NCBI GenBank assembly: GCA_036558305.1
Contig: DATBFX010000541.1
Location: 1 to 12,257 of the forward strand
From: DATBFX01 sp036558305
GTDB lineage: Bacteria > Chloroflexota > Chloroflexia > Thermomicrobiales > UBA6265
Length of the DNA stretch: 12,257 bases
Reading direction: 5' to 3'
Shown here: one piece after another, positions 1 to 5,967 of the stretch
Layout of the letters: every line of letters starts with the position of its first letter
Numbering within the stretch: position 1 is the stretch's first letter
The notes under the pieces: model-generated
What the model was told of the DNA's origin: nothing
Databases searched by the model: none
Seen by the model: only the letters and a program-made list of their open reading frames with translations
Position numbers and translations under genes: made by a program

Positions 1-55
1 TGGGCGCTGTCCGCCCTCGTGCATACGCGCATTCGAGGAGGGCGGACAGCGCCCA
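1..55. repeat. 18-bp perfect inverted repeat at the window edge
   Basis: Positions 1-18 and 38-55 are exact reverse complements around a 19-base spacer, so either strand can fold into a long GC-rich hairpin. The left arm begins at the first base of the window, so the repeat may extend further. A shorter GCCC-CTAC-GGGC hairpin follows at 71-82. The pattern resembles dispersed palindromic intergenic elements of high-GC genomes rather than an intrinsic terminator, because no T-run follows on either strand. It lies about 100 bases past the stop of the pentapeptide gene. Whether it is repeated elsewhere in the genome cannot be seen here. Confidence 0.6.
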
Positions 56-152
56 AGGGGCACCCGGTCCGCCCCTACGGGCGAGGTCGTCCGACTCCTC
101 TGCATCGCGCCGTCGGGCGCGAACAGGCGATTGGCGGCAGCGCGGCGACCAA

Positions 153-575
153 TCAAGGTGCGAACCCATCCGGCCACCGTGTGGTCGCATCGTGGGCGGC
201 GTTGCCGATGATCGCGTTTTGCAGATTGGCCCCCCGGAGATCGGCGCCCCTCAAGTCGGCACCGTCGAGCGTCGCGCCCAGCAGGTCGGCACTGCCGAGG
301 TCCGCATCGTGGAAGTTCGAGCCGGAGAAATCCCCCGTGCCAAGATTCGCGCCGCGGAGTCTGGCCCGACCGAAATCGGCATGGCGCGCCGTCGCCGACC
401 AAAAGATCGCGTTTTCGAGATTGGCGCCGGCGAGCTTCGTGCCCTCCAGATTCGCGTAGCCGAAATCGATTCTGGAAAGGTCGAGTCCGGACAGGTCAAG
501 GCCTTCCAGATGTTGCCCATTCAGATTCGGTTTGGTGCCGGATGCGATCGCCGCTTCGATCTCTTGCCGTGTCAC
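153..575 (-). CDS. Pentapeptide-repeat protein
   Basis: This encodes a 140-residue protein. Residues 17-126 consist of about 22 consecutive pentapeptide units of the A(D/N)LXX type, for example DLSGL, NLEGT, NLENA, DLRGA and NLQNA. Such repeats fold into a right-handed quadrilateral beta-helix. A short helix-like N-terminus (residues 1-16) precedes them, and the protein ends in TTRWPDGFAP, a tail often seen on such proteins. No signal peptide, membrane segment or extra domain is visible, so a cytosolic location is likely. The start is GTG, preceded by GAGG with a 6-base spacer. Some family members (Qnr, MfpA) mimic DNA and protect gyrase, but nothing here identifies a target. The gene lies downstream of the peptidase genes on the same strand, but a strong stem-loop at 638-677 intervenes, so co-transcription is uncertain. 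The family call is sure; the role is unknown. Confidence 0.93.
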   Translation of the reverse strand: MTRQEIEAAIASGTKPNLNGQHLEGLDLSGLDLSRIDFGYANLEGTKLAGANLENAIFWSATARHADFGRARLRGANLGTGDFSGSNFHDADLGSADLLGATLDGADLRGADLRGANLQNAIIGNAAHDATTRWPDGFAP

Positions 576-637
576 CTACGTCCTCGCCCCATGCCGCTGC
601 CTGCCAGTAACGCGATGATGGTCGGCGCACACGACGT

Positions 638-677
638 GCCAACCGGCCGCCGTGTTGTGCCACGGCGGCCGGCTGGC
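638..677 (-). terminator. Strong stem-loop after the clan CD peptidase gene
   Basis: Positions 643-654 and 661-672 form a perfect 12-bp GC-rich stem with a 6-base loop. After one mismatch, four more pairs (638-641 with 674-677) extend it. It begins 13 bases past the stop codon of the upstream peptidase gene. No T-run follows on the minus strand, so it may be a non-canonical terminator or an mRNA 3'-end stabiliser. Either would reduce expression of the pentapeptide gene relative to the peptidases. Confidence 0.45.
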
Positions 678-690
678 GTCACGGGCGTGG

Positions 691-2337
691 CTAGCTGATG
701 GGCGCCGTCACCCAGTAGCGCTTGCGATAGCCCCGGCCGAAGTCGACTTCGATCGCCTGGCGGGCGACGACGACGGCTTCGTCGCCGCGGAACTCGTACC
801 CGATCTCGGTCGACTCCGCGACCGTCGTGAACGCGATCGGCATCGCGCCGGAGGCCGCCCAGCGCGTCAGGTTCTCGCCGAAACTGACCGCGAGCGCGTC
901 CTGGTAGTCGGCCGGCTCCGGCGACGGCTCTGCTTGCGCCCCACCCGGCGGCGTCGGCGCGGACTGCCGCGCTCCCCCGCGCTCGCTCAGCGAGTCGACG
1001 GCGCGGACCGACGAGTGCACGTTCGTCACCGTGCCGTCATTGTCGATCGACACCCGCACGACGCCCGCGTCGTTCCCGAGGATCGGGATGCCGTTGACCG
1101 TCTGCCGGAACTGCACGACGGTGCCCGTGACGTGTGGTCCTTGCAGCTCTCCCGATCCCGACTCCGTCCCGCCGGCCTCGTAGGCCAACAACACCCGATC
1201 CGGCACCAGCGTCGCCGTTTCACCGAGCCCGAAGCGGTCGACGGCGGCCTGGGCAATCGAGCTCGCCTGGGATTGCTCGATCTGCTGGCGGTTGTCGAGG
1301 TTGGGTTTCGCGAGTTGGACGTCGACCGACCCGTCGGCACCGACGGCGATCAGCTTATCGCCGGCCGCTGCGCGGAAACTGCCGTCGGCCGCCCTGGCCG
1401 TCTCGCCGCCGGGCAGGTCCACTTCGAATCGCTCCGCGAGCGCTTGTGCCGAGGCCGCCTGGAGATCGACCGGTCGGAGTCGGGCGACCAGCAGGTTGGA
1501 CGGGACCGTGAGGAGCGGTTGCCGCGTCGCCGTCGCGGCGTAGTACCAACGCCACCACCAGTAGTCGTGGCTCACAGGGCTGCAATAGAATAAGCGCTCG
1601 TTGAAGAGACGGTTCTGGGCCTCGGCCGCGGTGGCGCCGCAGGCCACCACGGACGGCGCCTGATCGTGGGCGATGCGCCAACTCGCGTCGAGCCAGGCCG
1701 TGCTGAACGATTTGCCCTTGTTCCACTCCTGCCAAAAATTCTTGCCGTAGTCGGGATTGTCCCAACTGACCGTTTCGAACCCGAACAGCATCCGGAACCC
1801 GAGATTGGCCGCTTGCCAGGTACGGATCGGATTCTGGCCGCCGAGCACGCGACAGGAGAGGCACGTCGACCAAAAGATGTATTTCACGTGCTCGTTCCCC
1901 AGCCGCATGTTGCTGGAGATCGCGGTGCAGTCGTTCCCCGCCCAGGCCGACCCCATCGGCGCGTAGAAGACGCCGTTGCCGTCCATACCGCCGTGACCGG
2001 AGTGGTAGACCGCACAGACCGCGTCCATGCCGTAGGTGTCCAGCCAGTTGTCGTACGTTTCGTAGTACGCCCAGATTTGCACCCCGGCGTCCTTGTACCA
2101 GAAATTGAGCGGCGTGAACTGCTTCACGTAGTCGAGGAACCCACCCGCGTCTTCGTGGGTATAGCTCAACCCCCCGACGTTGCAGAATTTCTCCATGCTG
2201 AATCCGCCGTACATGTTGGCGCCGCCGCGCACGGCGCCGGCGCCGGCACCCGCCGGGTTGTCCGACGCAAAGCCGTTGGGGCTGATCTCGGTCGTCTCCG
2301 TCTGCGGGGGAACCTGGGTGGGAACGGAAGGTGCCAT
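691..2337 (-). CDS. Caspase/gingipain-like (clan CD type, DUF6345-like) protein with C-terminal FTP-like segment
   Basis: This encodes a 548-residue protein. Residues about 45-265 carry an HSGHGG motif (H112, H115-G116) after a hydrophobic strand, then IFWSTCLSCR (C159, C162) after a second strand. A His-Gly followed by a Cys at a strand end is the layout of clan CD cysteine peptidases (caspase, gingipain), and the region resembles the uncharacterised DUF6345 family. H115 and C159 are the inferred dyad. A WWWRWYY patch lies at 260-266. Residues about 400-446 (FRQTVNGIPILGNDAGVVRV and after) resemble the FTP propeptide of thermolysin/fungalysin, which is normally N-terminal. A Pro-rich linker (460-476) and an unassigned end follow. 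The low-complexity N-terminus is not a signal peptide. The ATG start has GGAGGAG (2343-2349) 5 bases upstream. The C1 peptidase gene ends 60 bases upstream on the same strand, so they are probably one operon. Peptidase activity is inferred, not shown. Confidence 0.85.
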   Translation of the reverse strand: MAPSVPTQVPPQTETTEISPNGFASDNPAGAGAGAVRGGANMYGGFSMEKFCNVGGLSYTHEDAGGFLDYVKQFTPLNFWYKDAGVQIWAYYETYDNWLDTYGMDAVCAVYHSGHGGMDGNGVFYAPMGSAWAGNDCTAISSNMRLGNEHVKYIFWSTCLSCRVLGGQNPIRTWQAANLGFRMLFGFETVSWDNPDYGKNFWQEWNKGKSFSTAWLDASWRIAHDQAPSVVACGATAAEAQNRLFNERLFYCSPVSHDYWWWRWYYAATATRQPLLTVPSNLLVARLRPVDLQAASAQALAERFEVDLPGGETARAADGSFRAAAGDKLIAVGADGSVDVQLAKPNLDNRQQIEQSQASSIAQAAVDRFGLGETATLVPDRVLLAYEAGGTESGSGELQGPHVTGTVVQFRQTVNGIPILGNDAGVVRVSIDNDGTVTNVHSSVRAVDSLSERGGARQSAPTPPGGAQAEPSPEPADYQDALAVSFGENLTRWAASGAMPIAFTTVAESTEIGYEFRGDEAVVVARQAIEVDFGRGYRKRYWVTAPIS

Positions 2338-2397
2338 CTGCTCTCCTCCATTTGCATCGGTTCGGTCGAAAACCGGCTACGCCCGTGGCGGCGCGAT

Positions 2398-3507
2398 CTA
2401 GAACACGTACAGTTCCTTGATGCCCTCGCCCTCGATCCGCAGGTTGACGGGCGACTTGCCGACCTTGGCCGACGCGAGCGCCGTCACCATGGCCAGGAAC
2501 GTGGCGTCGTTGTCGGCGACGATCTTGCGCCAGCCGACACCGTCGACGTAGACGAACGCGTTCCGCTTTTCGTTGGTGACCCACAAACCGGTGATCTGCT
2601 TCTTCTCGAGCCAGGTCGGTGTCACGTCGGACTTGGGGGTCTCGACGGCCCACATCCGCGCGTCGATTCCGCAATCGCCGTAGGCGATGCGGAAGAATCC
2701 CTTGTCGCCCCAGGTCGTGTCCCAACTGTTCTTGCAGATCCAGCAACCGGCCGCGTCGTCGTAGCCGACGCAGCAGACGCAGTGGCCGCCGGCCAGGTCA
2801 CCGGTGACGTGGCGATAGACGCCGCTCTTGTAGGCGAAGAAGTCGTCGTAGACGGTGAAACAGGCAGCCAGCGGCCCGTTGGTCGACAACCAGTCCTTCA
2901 TCGCGGCTGCCGTGTTGAGTTCTTTCCAGGCGGTGATCTTGACGGCCCGGTTTTGCCAGTCGGAGCACAGGTTGGTGCAGTTCTGGTCGCCGGCCGTGTA
3001 CGGGTAGCAAGCCTCGTCGCCGACGCCGGTGTCCCGGAAGGAGTCGAGCGCGGGCGGCACCCACCAGCCGTTGTTGCAGGTCCGGCCTTGCTTGCGCGCC
3101 AGGCAATAGAACAAGTGCGCCTCGGACAGGTCGATCGCGAGGTCGGGCTGACTACGCCGCCACCGGATCGTGCCTTCGACGGTCGCGACCGAACCGAAGG
3201 CGACGCACGACCCGCAGTTGCCCTGGTTCTTGACCGCGGTGATGTAGTTCTTGCCGCCCACCGAGCGCAGGTCGAACGCGCTCGGCGCAGCGGCGGCACG
3301 ACTCGCCCCCGCCGCCTGCATCGCCTCGTAGTTCGCCTGGGCGGCGCGTTCGGCCTCTTGGAGCGTCGGTTCGCCAGGCCCGGGGACGTAACCGAGGTAG
3401 TGCCGTCGTTCGGCGGAACTCATCGCCGTGAGAAAGTTCTCCTCCCACGACCAGTCCGCCTCGGCGGCCTTGACGGCGGCCGCGATCGCTTGGACCTGAA
3501 TCGTCAT
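2398..3507 (-). CDS. C1 papain-family cysteine peptidase with C-terminal accessory domain
   Basis: This encodes a 369-residue protein. Residues 1-72 are a prodomain-like arm without a classical ERFNIN motif, about 73-290 are the papain domain, and about 304-369 are an accessory domain shared with the other C1 peptidase here and with the small protein at 5659-5871. The catalytic set is complete: oxyanion Q95, nucleophile C101 (KNQGNCGSC), H242 (GGHCVCCVGYDD) and N260 (CKNSWDTTWGDKGFF). C98 and several other cysteines could form disulfides. No signal peptide or membrane segment is visible. The chosen ATG has AAGGAGG (3517-3523) 9 bases upstream and GGAGAG nearer still. The reading frame stays open a further 28 codons upstream to a TTG with no suitably spaced ribosome site, so that extension is not used. 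It is the first gene of the left operon, divergent from the regulator. The substrate is unknown. Confidence 0.93.
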   Translation of the reverse strand: MTIQVQAIAAAVKAAEADWSWEENFLTAMSSAERRHYLGYVPGPGEPTLQEAERAAQANYEAMQAAGASRAAAAPSAFDLRSVGGKNYITAVKNQGNCGSCVAFGSVATVEGTIRWRRSQPDLAIDLSEAHLFYCLARKQGRTCNNGWWVPPALDSFRDTGVGDEACYPYTAGDQNCTNLCSDWQNRAVKITAWKELNTAAAMKDWLSTNGPLAACFTVYDDFFAYKSGVYRHVTGDLAGGHCVCCVGYDDAAGCWICKNSWDTTWGDKGFFRIAYGDCGIDARMWAVETPKSDVTPTWLEKKQITGLWVTNEKRNAFVYVDGVGWRKIVADNDATFLAMVTALASAKVGKSPVNLRIEGEGIKELYVF

Positions 3508-4022
3508 CGAAGCTCTCCTCCTTCGCAACGACGCGTGGTCTCCGGGTCGTCGGAGCCATGAGGACGCCCTTGCCAAATCCGGCAGGCGCAAACGACCGTT
3601 TGACGCGCTGGGGTTCTCCTCCGTTCAGCATCGTTCGCTGACCCGGCGAGTCGGGGTTGTGTCAGAGATCGCCGGCATCGTCGCAACGACGGGGCTGTTG
3701 GTGTCCCCTTTGTCGACGAATCGGGCTCGTCCAGAGCACTGAGCGTCCCCTCATGAACGCATCGAGAGGACGTGAGCCATCCTGGCAGCCCGCGACCCGG
3801 CTGTCATGAAGTTTCGTCATGCGTCCTTCATTTTCACGACGCCGACGGTCCGCTCGCCTGTTAGGATGAGTCCATATATGTGACGAGCGATTGCGTCACT
3901 CTGTCCCCAACCCTGGACGCGAGCCGGACCCGGCTCGCCGGCGTGCCGTCCCCGGCGGCTGTGCCAGTTCGTCCTCTGACGATGTGTCAATAGCGGTGCG
4001 ATGCGAGAGTGAAGGATCGACC
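3508..4022. promoter_or_regulatory. 515-bp divergent intergenic region between C1 peptidase and regulator
   Basis: No convincing gene lies here. Both the left peptidase operon (minus) and the regulator (plus) should have their promoters in this stretch. Visible features are three TCAT-containing units at 3804, 3817 and 3828 (spaced 13 and 11 bases), another TCATGAA at 3751, and an AT-rich patch with GTTAGGAT (3860-3867) and TCCATATAT (3871-3879), both of which recur upstream of the right peptidase operon. A good Shine-Dalgarno-like GGAGGAG on the minus strand near 3615-3621 has no start codon at a usable distance. No clear -35/-10 pair could be assigned. Confidence 0.5.
3513..3523 (-). promoter_or_regulatory. 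Ribosome binding site deciding the start of the left C1 peptidase
   Basis: The minus strand reads AAGGAGGAGAG, a near-perfect anti-16S match, followed by a short spacer and ATG at 3507. The clan CD peptidase gene downstream carries almost the same leader (GGAGGAGAG before its ATG). This supports starting translation here rather than at the upstream TTG of the open frame. Confidence 0.85.
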
Positions 4023-4772
4023 ATGGGCACCCGAATGCGGCCGTCACCGGTGCCGGCCCGTTTGCTCCTCGTCCTCGACCATCCCGAATCCAGCGCCCGC
4101 GTCAGGCAGGCACTCGGACGCGGCCACTACGTCACTCGCCTCGTGCGGACCGCCGAGGAGATGGCCGCCTCGGTGCGGGAGTGGCAACCCCTCCTCGCCA
4201 TCGTCGACCTCGACATCGCCAACGGCCGGCTCCTGGATCGGCTCGACGCCACGATGCCGCGCGCTGGTCGCGTTCCGATCGTTGCCCTCACCCGCCGCCG
4301 CGACCTGCCGACGAAACTGGCGGCGTTCGAGCAAGGCGCGGACGACATCCTCACCGTCCCCTTCTTTCCCGAGGAGCTCGCGGCGCGGATCCTGGCGCTC
4401 CTGCGCCGGGCCTATCGCACCGCGATCCCGTTTGCCGCACCGCTGCGCCTGGGAGAGATCGAGATCGATTCCGTGAATCGCACGGTTCGGGTCGGCGGCC
4501 GTGACCTGCGCCTGACGGCGCTCGAACACTGCCTGCTCTACCTGCTGGCGGCCAATGCCGGACGCATCGTGACGCGGGACGAGATTCTGGATCACCTGTG
4601 GGGCGTCGACTTCGCCGCCGAGAGCAACGTGATCGACCGCCACATCCGGAACCTTCGCCACAAATTGCACGACGACTGGCAACGACCGCGGTACATCGCC
4701 ACGGTCCCGGGCCGCGGTTACCGCTTCGTCACGGCCCCGGCCGAAACGGCCGCGCCGGCACCGTCGCCCTAA
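4023..4772 (+). CDS. OmpR/PhoB-type response regulator with degenerate receiver
   Basis: This encodes a 249-residue DNA-binding regulator. Residues 13-124 form a receiver domain and about 140-238 an OmpR-type winged helix ending in the typical RYIATVPGRGYRFV. The phospho-acceptor D62 (AIVDLD) and switch T90 (VALT) are present. The acidic pair near the N-terminus is reduced to one residue (VLDHP, D19), and the conserved Lys of the TKP motif is Val (LTVP, V112). Both losses suggest weak or absent phosphorylation and possible constitutive or ligand-independent action. The ATG has GAAGGA (4011-4016) 6 bases upstream; the frame stays open further upstream without a better start. No histidine kinase gene lies in the window, so this is an orphan here. 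It is divergent from the left peptidase operon and overlaps the inhibitor gene tail to tail by 4 bp, so regulation of one or both peptidase operons is plausible but inferred. Confidence 0.92.
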   Translation: MGTRMRPSPVPARLLLVLDHPESSARVRQALGRGHYVTRLVRTAEEMAASVREWQPLLAIVDLDIANGRLLDRLDATMPRAGRVPIVALTRRRDLPTKLAAFEQGADDILTVPFFPEELAARILALLRRAYRTAIPFAAPLRLGEIEIDSVNRTVRVGGRDLRLTALEHCLLYLLAANAGRIVTRDEILDHLWGVDFAAESNVIDRHIRNLRHKLHDDWQRPRYIATVPGRGYRFVTAPAETAAPAPSP

Positions 4773-5089
4773 CCGCCGATGCGAACGTCGAGGGCGAACC
4801 GCCTGGTCGCCGAGTTCTCGCCCTCCCAGGAGCGCCAGTTCTTGAGCGCGAGGTGGGCGGTGCCGGGCGCCGTCGCACGGAAGCGGAATTCGTGGACCCC
4901 GCCGCCGCCGATCGTCCCCGGCGTGGACATCTGGTAGGAATCACCGGCGGGCTCCAGCGGCCCGCCGACGCGGTCGGTCTCCCAGCGGTAGCCGGTGGTC
5001 GGGTTTTCCTCCAGCCGGACGACGATCTCGTCCCCCGGTTGCACCTCGATCGTTGCGCCATTGTCGGCCGTCGTTACGGTCTTCGTCAT
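4769..5089 (-). CDS. Chagasin-family (I42) inhibitor of papain-type cysteine peptidases
   Basis: This encodes a 106-residue all-beta protein with the three inhibitory loops of chagasin: NPTTGY (29-34), the GGGG of TIGGGGVHEF (61-64) and RSW (86-88, where family members usually have RPW or RPF). Chagasins block C1 peptidases by inserting these loops into the active-site cleft, which fits the two C1 peptidases in this window. Many bacterial relatives carry a signal or lipoprotein peptide; this one starts directly with MTKTVTTADN, so it should be cytosolic. It is the last gene of the right peptidase operon, 35 bases after the repeat protein, with only a weak GGGA upstream of its ATG. Its stop overlaps that of the convergent regulator by 4 bp. 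A role as guard against self-digestion by the neighbouring peptidases is inferred. The family call is firm. Confidence 0.92.
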   Translation of the reverse strand: MTKTVTTADNGATIEVQPGDEIVVRLEENPTTGYRWETDRVGGPLEPAGDSYQMSTPGTIGGGGVHEFRFRATAPGTAHLALKNWRSWEGENSATRRFALDVRIGG

Positions 5090-5124
5090 CGTCGATCCCA
5101 GCAGGCCCCGCCCGCCCCGGTGGA

Positions 5125-5562
5125 CTATTCGCGGCCGCGCCGTCGCGGCGGCGTTCCCGGCTCGTCCGCGGGCGGCTCGCCGAGTTGTGCCGGATCGACC
5201 GGTGCCGGCGCCTCGACCGCGCCGAGTTGTTCCAGCGGTTGCGGCGCCGGCGGACCGGCCGCGCCCACGCTTTCGAGCGACCCGAGCGCCTGCGGTGCCG
5301 GGGCGGCGGTCAGCGCGGTCGATTGTAACTGGTCGATCGGCATCGGCGGCGGCGGTTCGGTTGAGGCGGTCGCGGCGACCTGCGTCGCCAACTCGTGCGG
5401 CGCTTGCGGCGCCGGCGCGGTCCCGGCGCCGCTGGCCCGGAGTTGATCCAACGGGAGCGGCGTTGGTGCCTCGCTCCCCGCCGAAACCGCCGTCGCACCG
5501 GTCTGGGCGACCGCCGCGCCGCCGGCGCCGTAGGAGATGTGGATCGTCACGTCAGGAGTCAC
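5125..5562 (-). CDS. Pro/Ala-rich protein with six ~17-residue repeats
   Basis: I do not recognise a family. With a GTG start at 5562 the protein has 145 residues. An N-terminal VTIHISYGAGG strand-like segment is followed by six proline-rich units, each ending in a leucine at residues 41, 58, 79, 96, 113 and 127. Examples are PTPLPLDQL, APAPQAPHEL, PPPMPIDQL, APAPQALGSL, PPAPQPLEQL and APAPVDPAQL. The tail is basic (PPRRRGRE). There is no signal peptide or membrane segment. The GTG has GAGG (5570-5573) 7 bases upstream. An ATG 27 codons earlier would place a perfect 14-bp hairpin inside the coding region, so the GTG is preferred. It sits between the free-standing accessory-domain gene and the chagasin gene, so it is probably part of the same system. 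Scaffold, linear-motif array or peptidase substrate are possible roles; none is shown. Confidence 0.72.
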   Translation of the reverse strand: MTPDVTIHISYGAGGAAVAQTGATAVSAGSEAPTPLPLDQLRASGAGTAPAPQAPHELATQVAATASTEPPPPMPIDQLQSTALTAAPAPQALGSLESVGAAGPPAPQPLEQLGAVEAPAPVDPAQLGEPPADEPGTPPRRRGRE

Positions 5563-5586
5563 CAGGTTGCCTCGCTTTCGCTCGAC

Positions 5587-5616
5587 CGGCCCCGTCGCCG
5601 CACGGCGACGGGGCCG
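5587..5616 (-). other. Perfect 14-bp hairpin between accessory-domain and repeat-protein genes
   Basis: Positions 5587-5600 and 5603-5616 are exact reverse complements with a 2-base centre. The hairpin lies 43 bases past the stop of the 70-residue protein and 24 bases before the chosen GTG of the repeat protein. No T-run follows on the minus strand. It may be an intra-operon attenuator or RNA-processing site that sets different levels of the flanking proteins. Confidence 0.5.
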
Positions 5617-5658
5617 ACCGGTCGTCGACGGGTCCGAGTCCACCCCGCGCCCGTCGGT

Positions 5659-5871
5659 CTACATGTAGACGGCGGTAATGTACTTGTTGGCGTCGAGCAC
5701 GACGTAGACCTGGCGGTTGTTCGCCTTGGCGGCGCAGAGCAACACGAAGCAGTTGGTGACCCCGTCGGCCGCCCCCCACAGGATGCGGTGCCAGGCATTC
5801 GTCCCGGCGAGGTGCGCCCAGGCGTTCTGTCCGTCACGGCTGGAGTAGACCTGGTTGATGTTCGTCCACAC
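5659..5871 (-). CDS. Free-standing copy of the C1-peptidase C-terminal domain
   Basis: This encodes a 70-residue protein that is almost entirely one domain, homologous to residues 306-372 of the C1 peptidase encoded just upstream. The shared positions include SRD.QNAWA, W followed by basic and I, GAADGVTN and A.AN.R.V. The last 66 residues of the left C1 peptidase (RNAFVYVDGVGWRKI) are a more distant copy. The start is GTG at 5871, chosen because GAGGGGGG (5880-5887) lies 8 bases upstream; an in-frame ATG at 5934 lacks such a site. No signal peptide or catalytic residues are present. I do not recognise a named family. It is the second gene of the right operon, after the peptidase and before the repeat protein. 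It could compete with or pair with the peptidase's own domain for a partner (inferred). Confidence 0.8.
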   Translation of the reverse strand: MWTNINQVYSSRDGQNAWAHLAGTNAWHRILWGAADGVTNCFVLLCAAKANNRQVYVVLDANKYITAVYM

Positions 5872-5879
5872 TGCTGGAG

Positions 5880-5887
5880 CCCCCCTC
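5880..5887 (-). promoter_or_regulatory. Ribosome binding site deciding the GTG start of the 70-residue protein
   Basis: The minus strand reads GAGGGGGG, 8 bases before GTG at 5871. Together with the fact that homology to the peptidase C-terminal domain begins directly after this point, it argues for the short form rather than the ATG at 5934. Confidence 0.65.
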
Positions 5888-5900
5888 GTTTGATCGACGT

Positions 5901-5929
5901 CTCGTCCCGTCCACGGTGGTACGGACGAG
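5901..5929 (-). other. Imperfect hairpin between C1 peptidase and accessory-domain gene
   Basis: CTCGTCCCGT (5901-5910) pairs with ACGGACGAG (5921-5929) with one bulged base around a 10-base loop. It lies in the 96-base gap after the second C1 peptidase, just upstream of the ribosome site of the 70-residue protein. There is no T-run. A role in partial termination or mRNA processing is speculative. Confidence 0.3.
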
Positions 5930-5967
5930 TCCACGTGCCGAAGTCGAGAGAACGGTTTTCCTCCGCC

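Noticed and set aside
19..459. 146-codon plus-strand frame rich in Ala, Pro, Ser and Arg
   Set aside because: It is the mirror of the pentapeptide repeats on the minus strand and has no independent support.
1666..3561. 631-codon open frame on the plus strand across the peptidase genes
   Set aside because: It lies opposite two well-supported peptidase genes. The long open frame is a by-product of high GC content.
3614..3622. Orphan Shine-Dalgarno-like GGAGGAG on the minus strand
   Set aside because: The nearest usable start in the peptidase frame is a TTG about 20 bases away, too far, and a better site serves the ATG at 3507.
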